A DNA stretch of 64,000 nucleotides, from NCBI GenBank assembly GCA_026397915.1, contig JAPLTX010000009.1, forward strand, positions 1 through 64,000, in the 5' to 3' direction. Positions 8,557 to 16,751 of this stretch are shown here, piece after piece. The notes beneath the pieces are model-generated. The model worked only from the letters and a program-made list of their open reading frames with translations. It did no database searches and had not been told where the DNA came from. The position numbers and the translations under genes are program-made. Origin of the DNA: Verrucomicrobiota bacterium. Lineage in GTDB: Bacteria; Verrucomicrobiota; Verrucomicrobiia; CAIQCK01. Position 1 is the first letter of the stretch. Every line of letters begins with the position of its first letter.

Positions 8557-9342
8557 ATGAATGACACACGTCCAACCAGCCCCGAAGCGCGCGGCGCCGC
8601 CAAGGCCAAGCCGCCGCGCATTGCCGTCATCACCTGCGCTGTGCTGGAGATCGAACTGGCGCACTTCGCGCGCGGCCTTGACCACGTGGTCCGCATCGAG
8701 GTGCTGGAGCAGGGCCTCCACAAGGAACCGGACCGGTTGCGGCGCGAGTTGCAGGCGGCGATTGACCGCGTCGAGGAGGGCACCACCGCCGAAGCGATCG
8801 TGCTTGGCTACGGCGTTTGCAGCCGCGGCACGGAAGGCGTGCGCACGAGCCATTCCAAGCTCGTCATTGCCCGCGCGCACGATTGCATCACGCACTTGCT
8901 CGGCTGCAAGGAACGCTACGCTCGCTACGTTGCAGAGCATCCGGGCACCTACTGGTATAGCCCCGGCTGGAACCTTCACCACACGCCACCGGGCAAGAAA
9001 CGCCACGACGATCTTCTCAAGGAGTATTCTGAGAAATACGGCGAAGACAACGCGCAGTTCCTGATGGAGACAGAACAGCACTGGTTCAAGAGCTACGATC
9101 GCGCGACCTACGTGGATCTTGGCGTCGGCGCGACACCGGAGGACATCGCCTTCACACAAGAATGCGCTACATGGCTCGGTTGGAAATTCGACCGCCAGTG
9201 CGGCGACCCCAGTCTGGTCAAGGCAATGCTCGCCGGCGATTGGGACAACGAACGATTCATCGTGCTTGAGCCAGGCCAGACATTCCGCATGACCGCGGAC
9301 GAGCGCGTGATCGAACCCGCCGACGGCTCCGCGACACCGTGA
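8557..9342 (+). CDS. DUF1638 family protein, corrinoid-methyltransferase associated
   Basis: Cytoplasmic protein of 261 aa with no signal peptide. It matches the DUF1638 pattern: an early ITCAVLEIEL segment, a central LGYGVCSRGTEGV loop, the Cys-bearing RAHDCITHLLGCKERY segment and a C-terminal half with YVDLGVG. Several Cys residues at conserved loop positions suggest metal or cofactor binding, but the biochemical function is unknown. In methanogens and acetogens this family is typically encoded beside corrinoid-dependent methyltransferases. Here its stop overlaps the GTG start of the corrinoid activase gene (GTGA), so the two are translationally coupled. The start is the ATG at 8557; the track start adds 20 codons without family support. 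Confidence 0.8.
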   Translation: MNDTRPTSPEARGAAKAKPPRIAVITCAVLEIELAHFARGLDHVVRIEVLEQGLHKEPDRLRRELQAAIDRVEEGTTAEAIVLGYGVCSRGTEGVRTSHSKLVIARAHDCITHLLGCKERYARYVAEHPGTYWYSPGWNLHHTPPGKKRHDDLLKEYSEKYGEDNAQFLMETEQHWFKSYDRATYVDLGVGATPEDIAFTQECATWLGWKFDRQCGDPSLVKAMLAGDWDNERFIVLEPGQTFRMTADERVIEPADGSATP

Positions 9343-11210
9343 CCGCGCCACGCATCCATCTCGAAGTCGAAACCGCGAAGGGCGCGCACGCCATCGTCGT
9401 GACGGCGGCGCAGCGCAGCAAACGGCTGGTGGAACTGCTGCGCCGCGAGCATTTGCCGCTGAATACCCGCTGTGGCCAGCGCGGCCTTTGTGACGGCTGC
9501 GTCGTGGAGCTACTCAGCGGCACGCTCGTCCACATCGCTACTGGCAAGATTGTCACTGCTGGCGACAAGCCCATTTCGGTGCGCGGCTGCGAACACCGCC
9601 TCGGCGAGGGCGATGGTGTGCGCATCCGCATCCCACCGCGCTCGCTGCTCGCCTACGAGCCGCAGGTGGTCAGCGAGTTCCGCATCAACGTGCCGCGCGC
9701 TCACGACCCGCTGTGGCAACAAGTGGAGATCGCCGACGGTATCACGAGCGCCGAGGAACTCTGCCGCGTCGTCGCCAGCCAACAGAAGCGTCGGCGGCCG
9801 GTTTACTTGGATCCGCGGCTGGCCGACTCTTTCGCGGGCCAGGCCGGCGGGCAACGGCTCCGTGTCACCACAGAGTATCACGACGACCGCTGGCTCATCA
9901 CAAACGTAAGCGACAAGCCACAGCCCGCGCCGCTCGGCGTGGCGATTGACATCGGCACCACGACAGTAGCGCTGTTGCTGGTGGACCTCGCCAATGGCGG
10001 CATTCTCGCGCACGGTGCGGATTTCAACGCGCAGATTCACTACGGCGAGGACGTGGTCACGCGGATGAACCTCTGCGTCAACGATGCTACGATGGTGGGC
10101 CAGCTTCAGGACGCCGTGGTCCAGCGCACGATTCTGCCGCTGCTGACCAGCGCGCTCGTCACCACCAAAGCCACCGCGGCCCAGGTGCGCTGCATCTCCA
10201 TCGCCGGCAATACCACGATGCTGCACCTGCTCACCGGCATTGATCCGTCGCCGATGGGCATGGTGCCTTTCCGGCCGGTGTTCCTCGAACATCGGATGAC
10301 GCCGGCGGCATCCGTCCGGCTCGCGTTGCGCGACGGCGACGGCGTGGGGCCGACGCTGCATTTGTTGCCGGGCGCGGCGGCCTACATCGGCGCGGACCTG
10401 ACGGCTGGAATTTTTGCGAGCGGGCTGGTTTACGATGACGGGCCGAGCCTGCTCGTGGACGCGGGCACGAACGGCGAGATCATTCTGAAACACGGCGACC
10501 GCCTGCTCGGCTGCGCGACGGCCGCCGGGCCGGCGTTTGAAGGCTCCGGCCTCGCCAACGGCATCCGCGCCGGCGACGGCGCGATCGGCCACATTGGTTT
10601 CGATGCGGAGCCGCTGGCCGTGCGCACCGAGGTCATCGGCAACGCCGCGCCAGTCGGCATTTGCGGTTCGGCCTACGTGGATTTTCTGGCGGAGGCGCGC
10701 CGCATCGGGTTGATCAGCCACACGGGTCGCTTCGACCGCGCCGTAGTGGCAAGAGCCAGAAATTGGTTCATACAGAACAAATACGGCCTCGCTCTTCGCG
10801 TCGCCCGCGGTCAGGGCGTCCACGACATCATCATCTCCGAACTGGACATCGCGCGGCTGCTGCAAGCGAAGGCCGCCATCGCCGCGGGCGTGCTCACGCT
10901 GCTGCACCGCGCCGGACTGCAACCGCGCGACATCAAGCAGCTCTACCTCGCCGGCGGTTTCGGGATGCACATCAACGTCCCCAACGCGATCGCTTGCGGT
11001 TTACTACCGGGCTTCTCGCCGGAGCAGGTGCAGGTGGTCGGTAACACGTCGCTGGCTGGCGCGTATCTGGCATTGCTCGATAGCGGCGTGCTCGACGCGC
11101 TGACGCGCATCGGCAAGCAGCTCGAAGTGGTGGAACTGAACCTTGATCCCGGCTTCGAGGACCGTTTCATTGAGCAATTGCCGCTGCCGGATCAAGCGCC
11201 GGATCGCTGA
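9339..11210 (+). CDS. Reductive activase of corrinoid enzymes (RACE; 2Fe-2S + ASKHA domain)
   Basis: Predicted to reduce inactive Co(II) corrinoid back to Co(I) using ATP (623 aa, cytoplasm). Residues 8-90 form a ferredoxin-like [2Fe-2S] domain with CGQRGLCDGC and a fourth Cys in VRGCEH. A linker follows, then the ASKHA ATPase domain from about residue 200: AIDIGTTTVALLLVDL (phosphate 1), IHYGEDVVTRM, AGNTTMLHLLTGIDPSPMG near 288, DAGTNGEI and AAGPAFEGSGL, ending with AGGFGMHINV. These are the hallmarks of the RACE/DUF4445 family. It starts with GTG at 9339, overlapping the stop of the DUF1638 gene. No corrinoid protein or methyltransferase lies in the window, so the client is encoded elsewhere. 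Confidence 0.88.
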   Translation: MTAPRIHLEVETAKGAHAIVVTAAQRSKRLVELLRREHLPLNTRCGQRGLCDGCVVELLSGTLVHIATGKIVTAGDKPISVRGCEHRLGEGDGVRIRIPPRSLLAYEPQVVSEFRINVPRAHDPLWQQVEIADGITSAEELCRVVASQQKRRRPVYLDPRLADSFAGQAGGQRLRVTTEYHDDRWLITNVSDKPQPAPLGVAIDIGTTTVALLLVDLANGGILAHGADFNAQIHYGEDVVTRMNLCVNDATMVGQLQDAVVQRTILPLLTSALVTTKATAAQVRCISIAGNTTMLHLLTGIDPSPMGMVPFRPVFLEHRMTPAASVRLALRDGDGVGPTLHLLPGAAAYIGADLTAGIFASGLVYDDGPSLLVDAGTNGEIILKHGDRLLGCATAAGPAFEGSGLANGIRAGDGAIGHIGFDAEPLAVRTEVIGNAAPVGICGSAYVDFLAEARRIGLISHTGRFDRAVVARARNWFIQNKYGLALRVARGQGVHDIIISELDIARLLQAKAAIAAGVLTLLHRAGLQPRDIKQLYLAGGFGMHINVPNAIACGLLPGFSPEQVQVVGNTSLAGAYLALLDSGVLDALTRIGKQLEVVELNLDPGFEDRFIEQLPLPDQAPDR

Positions 11211-11314
11211 CGCGAACCTTTCCCACACTGTCACGATTCCCACTTGACCGCCGCGGCAAAACAAACAAGGTTGGAGCGGCTTTCGCGCCGAGACGCGGGA
11301 AACAGAGATTAATC

Positions 11315-12508
11315 ATGGTTAACGTAACCAAACTATTTTGCGGCGAGGACCAGCCGGCGGATCATCTCCGCTACGGCCACGGTCACGGCGCGCCGCGCGC
11401 GGCTTCGGAGCGCCGGCCGATCGTCGTCTGGAACATCACCCGCACGTGCAATCTTCGCTGCGTCCACTGCTACTCCGACAGCTACTCGCAGAAGTATCCC
11501 GGCGAACTGACTGGCGAACAAGCACGGGCGGTCATTGACGACGTGGCGCGCTTCGGTGTGCCTGCGCTGTTGTTTTCCGGCGGCGAACCGCTGGTGCGGC
11601 CGGACCTGCCGGACTTGATGCGCTACGCGCGCTCGAAACAGTTGCGGCTCACTCTTTCCACCAACGGAACGCTTATTGACGAGGCGACGGCCCGGATACT
11701 GCACGAGATCGGCCTGAGCTATGTCGGCATTTCGCTCGACGGCATCGGCGAGACCAACGACCAGTTTCGCGGCGTGAAGGGCGCGTTCGACGCCGCCGTG
11801 CGCGCGATGCGCAACTGCCGCGCCGTCGGCCAGAAGGTCGGCTTGCGGCTGACGCTGACGAAACGCAACTGCGCGGACCTGCATCAGATTTTCAACTTCA
11901 TCGAAGCGGAAGGCGTCCAACGCGCGTGCTTTTACCACCTGGTTTACTCCGGCCGCGGCAGCACCGCGGACGAGTTGTCGCCCGCCGAGGTGCGGCGCGC
12001 GGTGGACATCATTCTGGAACGGACGATGGACTTCCACATGCGCGGTCTCGACAAGGAAATCCTGACGGTGGACCATCACGCCGACAATGCCTACATCTAC
12101 CTGAAGCTCCGCCAACTCAATCCAGCGCGGGCCGAGCAAGTCTATCAGTGGATGAAGTGGAACGGCGGCGGCGCGAACTCGTCGGGCATCGGCATCTCCA
12201 ACATTGACACGCAGGGCAACGTGCATCCTGACCAGTTCTGGCAGACGGCAACGCTCGGCAACGTCAAGGAGCGGCCGTTCAGCGAAATCTGGAGCGACAA
12301 TTCCATCCCGCTGCTGGCGCAACTGCGCAACCGCCTGCCGCTGCTGAAAGGCCGCTGCGGCGCGTGCCGGTTCAAGGACATCTGCGGCGGCAGCTTCCGC
12401 GTCCGCGCACTGCAAGTCCACGGCGATCCGTGGGCGTCCGACCCCGCGTGTTATCTCACCGACGAAGAAATTGGCGTCACGACGCCGGCAGCCGCAGTCG
12501 CCGAATGA
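11315..12508 (+). CDS. ahbC: AhbC-like radical SAM protein (12,18-didecarboxysiroheme deacetylase)
   Basis: Radical SAM enzyme (397 aa) of the alternative, siroheme-dependent haem pathway; AhbC removes two acetate side chains from didecarboxysiroheme to give Fe-coproporphyrin III. The diagnostic N-terminus VTKLFCGEDQPADHLRYG precedes the cluster motif CNLRCVHC. GGEP follows, then the family block GISNIDTQGNVHPDQFW and the C-terminal auxiliary Fe-S cluster region CGACRFKDICGGSFRVRA...DPACYL. The nearest alternative is NirJ of haem d1 synthesis, which shares these motifs; the presence of the long N-terminal extension favours AhbC. The stop overlaps the feoB ATG (ATGA). No ahbA, ahbB or ahbD lies in the window. 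Confidence 0.82.
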   Translation: MVNVTKLFCGEDQPADHLRYGHGHGAPRAASERRPIVVWNITRTCNLRCVHCYSDSYSQKYPGELTGEQARAVIDDVARFGVPALLFSGGEPLVRPDLPDLMRYARSKQLRLTLSTNGTLIDEATARILHEIGLSYVGISLDGIGETNDQFRGVKGAFDAAVRAMRNCRAVGQKVGLRLTLTKRNCADLHQIFNFIEAEGVQRACFYHLVYSGRGSTADELSPAEVRRAVDIILERTMDFHMRGLDKEILTVDHHADNAYIYLKLRQLNPARAEQVYQWMKWNGGGANSSGIGISNIDTQGNVHPDQFWQTATLGNVKERPFSEIWSDNSIPLLAQLRNRLPLLKGRCGACRFKDICGGSFRVRALQVHGDPWASDPACYLTDEEIGVTTPAAAVAE

Positions 12509-14487
12509 GTGCTTCTCCAACCACTCAGCATCCGCCTGCGGAGCAAACGCTCATCCTTGTCGGCAACCCGAACGTCGGTAAGAGCGTCCTGTTCAGCAAG
12601 CTCACCGGCAAGTTCGTCATCATCTCGAATTACCCCGGCACCACTGTCGAGATCACCACCGGTCACTCCACGTTCAGCGGCAAGACTTGCGCTGTCATTG
12701 ACTCGCCCGGCGTCAACGAACTGGCGGCGCGCACCGAGGACGCGCGCGTCACTTGCGACGTGTTGCGCGATCATCCGGAAGCGACGCTGGTGCAGGTAGC
12801 CGACGCCAAAAACCTCCGCCGCGCGCTGCTGCTGACCATGCAGCTCGCGGAACTGAAGCGGCCGATGGTGCTCGTCCTTAACATGATGGACGAGCTGGAC
12901 AAGGTCGGCGGCCATATTGACGTTCGCAAGCTCAGCGAACTGCTCGGCATTCCCGTCGTGCCGACCATTGCCATCGCGCGCACCGGCATTCATTTGCTGG
13001 AGAAATCACTCGACCAAGCCGCAGTGCCGGCGAGCCTGACCGCCAGTTTGAAGACGCAACAGACGTCGCCGACCGTCACCACAAACCTGCCGTGCCAAGA
13101 AGAAGATTATCAGCAGAACATTGAGCGGCTCTCCTACATCAACGAGATCCTCGCGCAGGTTTACACCCGCGTGCGACCGAGGAAGCCGACGTTTGCGCAG
13201 CAGCTCGGCTGGTGGGCGACGCAGCCGTTGCGCGGCACGCTGCTGCTGGCGCTGATACTTTATTTCACGTTCTGGTTTGTCGGGCTGCTCGGCGCGGGCA
13301 CGTTCGTGAACTTTTTCGAGAATGCGGTGTTTGGCCGTCACATCAACCCGATAGCGATCCGCGTGGTGGACGCGGCGCTGCCGTTCCCGCACCAACACCG
13401 TCACGAAGCTTCCGAATACAAATTGGATATCCCGCTGGCGCCGGGTCGCGGCATCGAGTTGTTCTCCAGCACACAACAAGTGTTGTCGCCGGCTTACACC
13501 ATCGAGCCGGGCGCGGCGCACGGCTGGTGGAACGCCGTGATCCGGTTCATCCACGATTTTCTGGTCGGCGAGTATGGCATGATCACGATGGCGCTGAGCT
13601 ACGGCTTTGCGATCGTGCTGCCGATCGTGACGACGTTCTTCCTGCTGTTCAGCGTGCTGGAGGATTCCGGCTATCTCTCGCGGCTGGCGGTGATGGTGAA
13701 CCGCATCTTCCGCGCGATGGGCCTCAACGGCAAAGCGGTGTTGCCGATGGTGCTCGGCCTCGGCTGCGACACGATGGCCACGATGACCACGCGCATTCTG
13801 GAGACGCGCAAGGAGCGCGTCATTACCACGCTGTTGCTGGCGCTGGCGGTGCCGTGCTCGGCGCAACTCGGCGTGTTGATGGCGATGACGGCGCGTGTGT
13901 CGTGGGGAGCGGCGTTGTTCTGGGTGGCGCTGATGGTCGCCATCGCGTTCGTCGTCGGCTGGCTGGCGGCGAAGCTGCACGGCGGCGCGTCGAGCGATTT
14001 CATCCTGGAACTGCCACCGATGCGCAGGCCGGAGTTGGGCAACGTCGTCGTCAAGACGCTGGCGCGGCTGGAGTGGTATCTCAAGGAAGTTATCCCGTTG
14101 TTCGTGCTCGGCACGGCGATCCTGTTTTTCTTCGACAAACTGAACTTGCTGGAAAAGATTACGTGCTTCGGCGAACCGATCGTGACCGGCTGGCTCGGCC
14201 TGCCGCGCGAGACGGCGAACGCGTTCCTCATTGGCTTCCTGCGGCGCGACTACGGCGCGGTCTATCTGCTCGACGCGGCGACCGGGCCGAACGCGACGCT
14301 GTCGCCGCACCAGATTCTGGTTTCGATGGTGACGATCACGCTCTTCATGCCGTGCATCGCCACGTTGTTCATGATCGCCCGCGAACTAGGCAAGCGGACC
14401 GCCGCCGCCATCACCGTGTTCGTGTTCGTGTTCGCCTTCTTCGTTGGCGGACTGGTGCATCATCTGGGGAGGTGGATCGGACTGTGA
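12505..14487 (+). CDS. feoB: Ferrous iron transporter FeoB
   Basis: Inner-membrane Fe(II) transporter with an N-terminal G domain (660 aa). G1 GNPNVGKS lies near residue 20, G2 NYPGTTVE, G3 DSPG and G4 NMMD follow, and after a helical insertion domain come about nine membrane segments with the Gate motifs, including GLGCDTMATMTTRIL. A roughly 60-residue soluble loop (HQHRHEASEYKLDIPLAPG region) sits between the first two membrane segments. The ATG at 12505 overlaps the ahbC stop, and the gene end overlaps the GTG of the FeoA fusion, so iron uptake is translationally coupled to the tetrapyrrole gene. The ORF-track start lies inside ahbC and is rejected. Confidence 0.95.
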   Translation: MSASPTTQHPPAEQTLILVGNPNVGKSVLFSKLTGKFVIISNYPGTTVEITTGHSTFSGKTCAVIDSPGVNELAARTEDARVTCDVLRDHPEATLVQVADAKNLRRALLLTMQLAELKRPMVLVLNMMDELDKVGGHIDVRKLSELLGIPVVPTIAIARTGIHLLEKSLDQAAVPASLTASLKTQQTSPTVTTNLPCQEEDYQQNIERLSYINEILAQVYTRVRPRKPTFAQQLGWWATQPLRGTLLLALILYFTFWFVGLLGAGTFVNFFENAVFGRHINPIAIRVVDAALPFPHQHRHEASEYKLDIPLAPGRGIELFSSTQQVLSPAYTIEPGAAHGWWNAVIRFIHDFLVGEYGMITMALSYGFAIVLPIVTTFFLLFSVLEDSGYLSRLAVMVNRIFRAMGLNGKAVLPMVLGLGCDTMATMTTRILETRKERVITTLLLALAVPCSAQLGVLMAMTARVSWGAALFWVALMVAIAFVVGWLAAKLHGGASSDFILELPPMRRPELGNVVVKTLARLEWYLKEVIPLFVLGTAILFFFDKLNLLEKITCFGEPIVTGWLGLPRETANAFLIGFLRRDYGAVYLLDAATGPNATLSPHQILVSMVTITLFMPCIATLFMIARELGKRTAAAITVFVFVFAFFVGGLVHHLGRWIGL

Positions 14488-14948
14488 GCGCGCCGAACGA
14501 TTATCTCCACTGCCCGCTCTGCGGGTTTGAGTTTATCAAACAGCAGTCGGCGTGCGAACGCGGCTGCCCGCTCGGCAAGTATTGCCGGCTCGTTTGCTGC
14601 CCGAACTGTCACTACGAGTTTCCGCCAGAGCTGCGCGTGGTTTCCTGGTGGCGACGGCTGTTTGCGCCGGCGGCCTGTCCGAAACCGCCGCGGGATTTGT
14701 TCTCGCTGTCGGAACTCAACGAAGGCGACCACGCCGAACTGGTCCGGCTGACGAGCGAGAAGGTTTCCCGCCGCAATACGCTGGCGGTTTACGGCCTGGT
14801 GCCCGGCAGCCGGCTGGTCTTGCAGCAGAAACGCCCGTCCTTCGTCATCCGCGTCGGCGAAACCGAACTGGCCCTCGAAGCCGATATCGCCGGCGAACTC
14901 GTTGTCAAACGTATTGCGGCCGAAGGCGCGGCCAATTTGACATCCTGA
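14484..14948 (+). CDS. Cys-rich zinc-ribbon/FeoA fusion protein
   Basis: Cytoplasmic accessory protein of FeoB (154 aa). The N-terminal 45 residues hold eight Cys in CPLCGF, CERGCPLGKYC and CCPNCHYEF, a double zinc-ribbon or possibly an Fe-S site. The C-terminal half is a FeoA SH3-like domain (SLSELNEGDHAELVRL, YGLVPGSRLVL, then ALEADIAGELVVKRI). FeoA proteins are normally about 75-90 aa and lack the Cys-rich part. A GTG start at 14484 overlaps the feoB stop (GTGA). The gene is hidden inside a longer out-of-frame ORF in the track. The Cys module may sense iron or redox state, which is inference. Confidence 0.85.
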   Translation: MSAPNDYLHCPLCGFEFIKQQSACERGCPLGKYCRLVCCPNCHYEFPPELRVVSWWRRLFAPAACPKPPRDLFSLSELNEGDHAELVRLTSEKVSRRNTLAVYGLVPGSRLVLQQKRPSFVIRVGETELALEADIAGELVVKRIAAEGAANLTS

Positions 14949-15097
14949 CCGCGACGCCCAAGCAAAAAATTGACAGGAGGGGAACGGGATAGCAAGATAC
15001 GCGGGTTTAGTCGTGGCCGGCTGGCAGTCCTATAGGCACTGTGCCGGCGTGGAAGAGAATTTTGTTTATGAAGTTGGCTGTAATGATCCAGTGGTTT

Positions 15098-15136
15098 TGT
15101 GGCGCGACACACGGGCAAGGCGTGTGTCGCGGCACA
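15098..15136. repeat. Long hairpin between the feo block and hpnH
   Basis: Arms of 15 nt (TGTGGCGCGACACAC at 15098-15112 and GTGTGTCGCGGCACA at 15122-15136) pair with a single G-G mismatch around a 9-nt loop. No U-run follows, so it is not a classical Rho-independent terminator; it could be a processing or regulatory structure or a short REP-like element. The rest of the 260-bp gap 14949-15208 shows no ORF of interest; an AAGG ribosome binding site precedes the hpnH GTG. Confidence 0.6.
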
Positions 15137-15208
15137 ACCGGTGTGCGCGGGTCGGCCGAGACTACTCGCGGGAGCGTCCGTTTTTAACCTTCTAACAAGG
15201 ACTTATTC

Positions 15209-16363
15209 GTGTCTGTTCCAGTCTCGCAAGCGTTCACCATTTGCAGCTACGTCATCCGGCAACGGCTGAAGGGCAATAAGTATTATCCCCTCGTGCTGAT
15301 GCTGGAGCCGCTGTTCCGCTGCAATCTCGAATGCGCCGGCTGCGGCAAAATCCAGTATCCGGAGCACGTCCTACAACGCCGGTTGACGCCGGAGCAGTGC
15401 TTCCGGGCGGCCGACGAGTGCGGCGCGCCGGTCATCAGCTTGCCGGGCGGCGAACCGCTGATCCACCCGGAGATCAAGGAGATTGTCGAAGGCCTCGTCG
15501 CCCGCAAGAAATACGTCTATCTCTGCACCAATGCGCTCTTGCTGAAACGGAAGATGGATTTGTTCACACCGTCGAAGTATCTGACGTTCAGCGTCCACCT
15601 CGACGGGCTGGAAGAAGATCACGACCACTCCGTCTGCCGGGATGGCACCTTCAAGACCGCCGTGGAAGCGATCCAAGAGGCGCTCAAGCGCGGGTTTCGG
15701 GTGACGACCAACATGACGCTGTTTGAGGGCACCAACCCGGAGCGCGTGAGAGAGTTTTTCGATTACCTGACCGGACTCGGTGTCGAGGGCATGATGCTCT
15801 CGCCGGGTTACAGCTACACCCACGCGCCGGATCAGAAGCACTTCCTGCACCGCAACCGCACGCACGACCTGTTCAATAGGATTCTCTCCAATCCGAAGAA
15901 GGCGTGGCAGTTCAACCAATCGCCGTTGTTCCTGGAGTTCCTGATGGGCCACCGCGACTACAACTGCACACCGTGGGGCACGCCGACCTACAACATCTTC
16001 GGCTGGCAGAAGCCGTGTTACCTGCTCCAGGACGGCTACGCTCGCACTTTCAAGCAAATGATCGCCGAGACGGATTGGTCGCGCTACGGCCATCACACCA
16101 ACAATCCTTTGTGCCGCGACTGCATGGTCCACAGCGGTTACGAACCGACCGCGGTGAACGACACCTTCAGCAGTTGGGACGGGTTCTTCCGCACCGTCAA
16201 GCTCACGCTCTTCGGAGGGCTGGGCGAAGGTTATCGCAATGGACGGCAGGCCGAAATCACCGCCCAACTCGCTGCCAGCGGTCACGGCCAGAAACCGTCG
16301 TCCCCCTGTGATTGCGGCTGCTCCTCCAACAAGCCGCAAAAACCCTCCGGCGACAAAAAGTGA
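15209..16363 (+). CDS. hpnH: Adenosyl-hopene transferase HpnH (radical SAM)
   Basis: Joins a 5'-deoxyadenosyl radical to diploptene to give adenosylhopane, the first step of extended hopanoid (bacteriohopanepolyol) synthesis. The protein (384 aa) shows the HpnH start VSQAFTICSYVIRQRLKG, the cluster motif CNLECAGC, then GGEPLIHPEI, SVHLDGL and the family segment MLSPGYSYTHAPDQKHFL, and ends after a Cys-rich tail CDCGCSS. Length and motif order fit the family. The GTG at 15209 is chosen because AAGG lies 9 bases upstream and the conserved N-terminus begins there. It is clustered with hpnG; the squalene-hopene cyclase is not in this window. Confidence 0.93.
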   Translation: MSVPVSQAFTICSYVIRQRLKGNKYYPLVLMLEPLFRCNLECAGCGKIQYPEHVLQRRLTPEQCFRAADECGAPVISLPGGEPLIHPEIKEIVEGLVARKKYVYLCTNALLLKRKMDLFTPSKYLTFSVHLDGLEEDHDHSVCRDGTFKTAVEAIQEALKRGFRVTTNMTLFEGTNPERVREFFDYLTGLGVEGMMLSPGYSYTHAPDQKHFLHRNRTHDLFNRILSNPKKAWQFNQSPLFLEFLMGHRDYNCTPWGTPTYNIFGWQKPCYLLQDGYARTFKQMIAETDWSRYGHHTNNPLCRDCMVHSGYEPTAVNDTFSSWDGFFRTVKLTLFGGLGEGYRNGRQAEITAQLAASGHGQKPSSPCDCGCSSNKPQKPSGDKK

Positions 16364-16383
16364 CCGGGACATCAGGAACACGC

Positions 16384-16689
16384 ATGACTGAAACCGAATT
16401 GGCCGCTGTCATCGAGAAAGCCTTCGACTATCGCGGCGACGTGACTGTGGATTTCAAGGACGGACGGCAGGTTATCGGCTATCTGAGCAACCGTAATCTC
16501 AAAGGCGCGGAGCATTGCCCCGAGCCATTCATCGAGATGATGGTCGCCGGGCAGCCGGAACTTGTCTGCATCGCCTGCCACGACATCGCCAACATCCGGT
16601 TCACGGGCGAAGACACGGCCGCCGGCAAATCATGGGAAGATTGGCTCGCCAAGGAAGCCACGAAGAAAAAAACTCAGGGCAAAGCTTGA
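16384..16689 (+). CDS. Small conserved-looking protein between hpnH and hpnG
   Basis: Protein of 101 aa that I do not recognise. It has no signal peptide or membrane segment. It starts with an acidic helix (TETELAAVIEKAFDY), followed by a strand pair DVTVDFKDGRQVIGYL, and ends with a Lys-rich tail. The strand pattern with DGRxVxGYL resembles small SH3-like or Sm-like barrels, but this is only an impression. Two Cys lie in VCIACHD. It begins 21 bp after hpnH and precedes hpnG by 62 bp, so it is probably co-transcribed with the hopanoid genes. The ATG at 16384 is used; the track start overlaps hpnH. Confidence 0.7.
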   Translation: MTETELAAVIEKAFDYRGDVTVDFKDGRQVIGYLSNRNLKGAEHCPEPFIEMMVAGQPELVCIACHDIANIRFTGEDTAAGKSWEDWLAKEATKKKTQGKA

Positions 16690-16751
16690 ATTTGTCCTGA
16701 GGGCGGCACAGAATCTCGCCACGGTTGTGACACGGGCCGGTTGCTGAGAAG

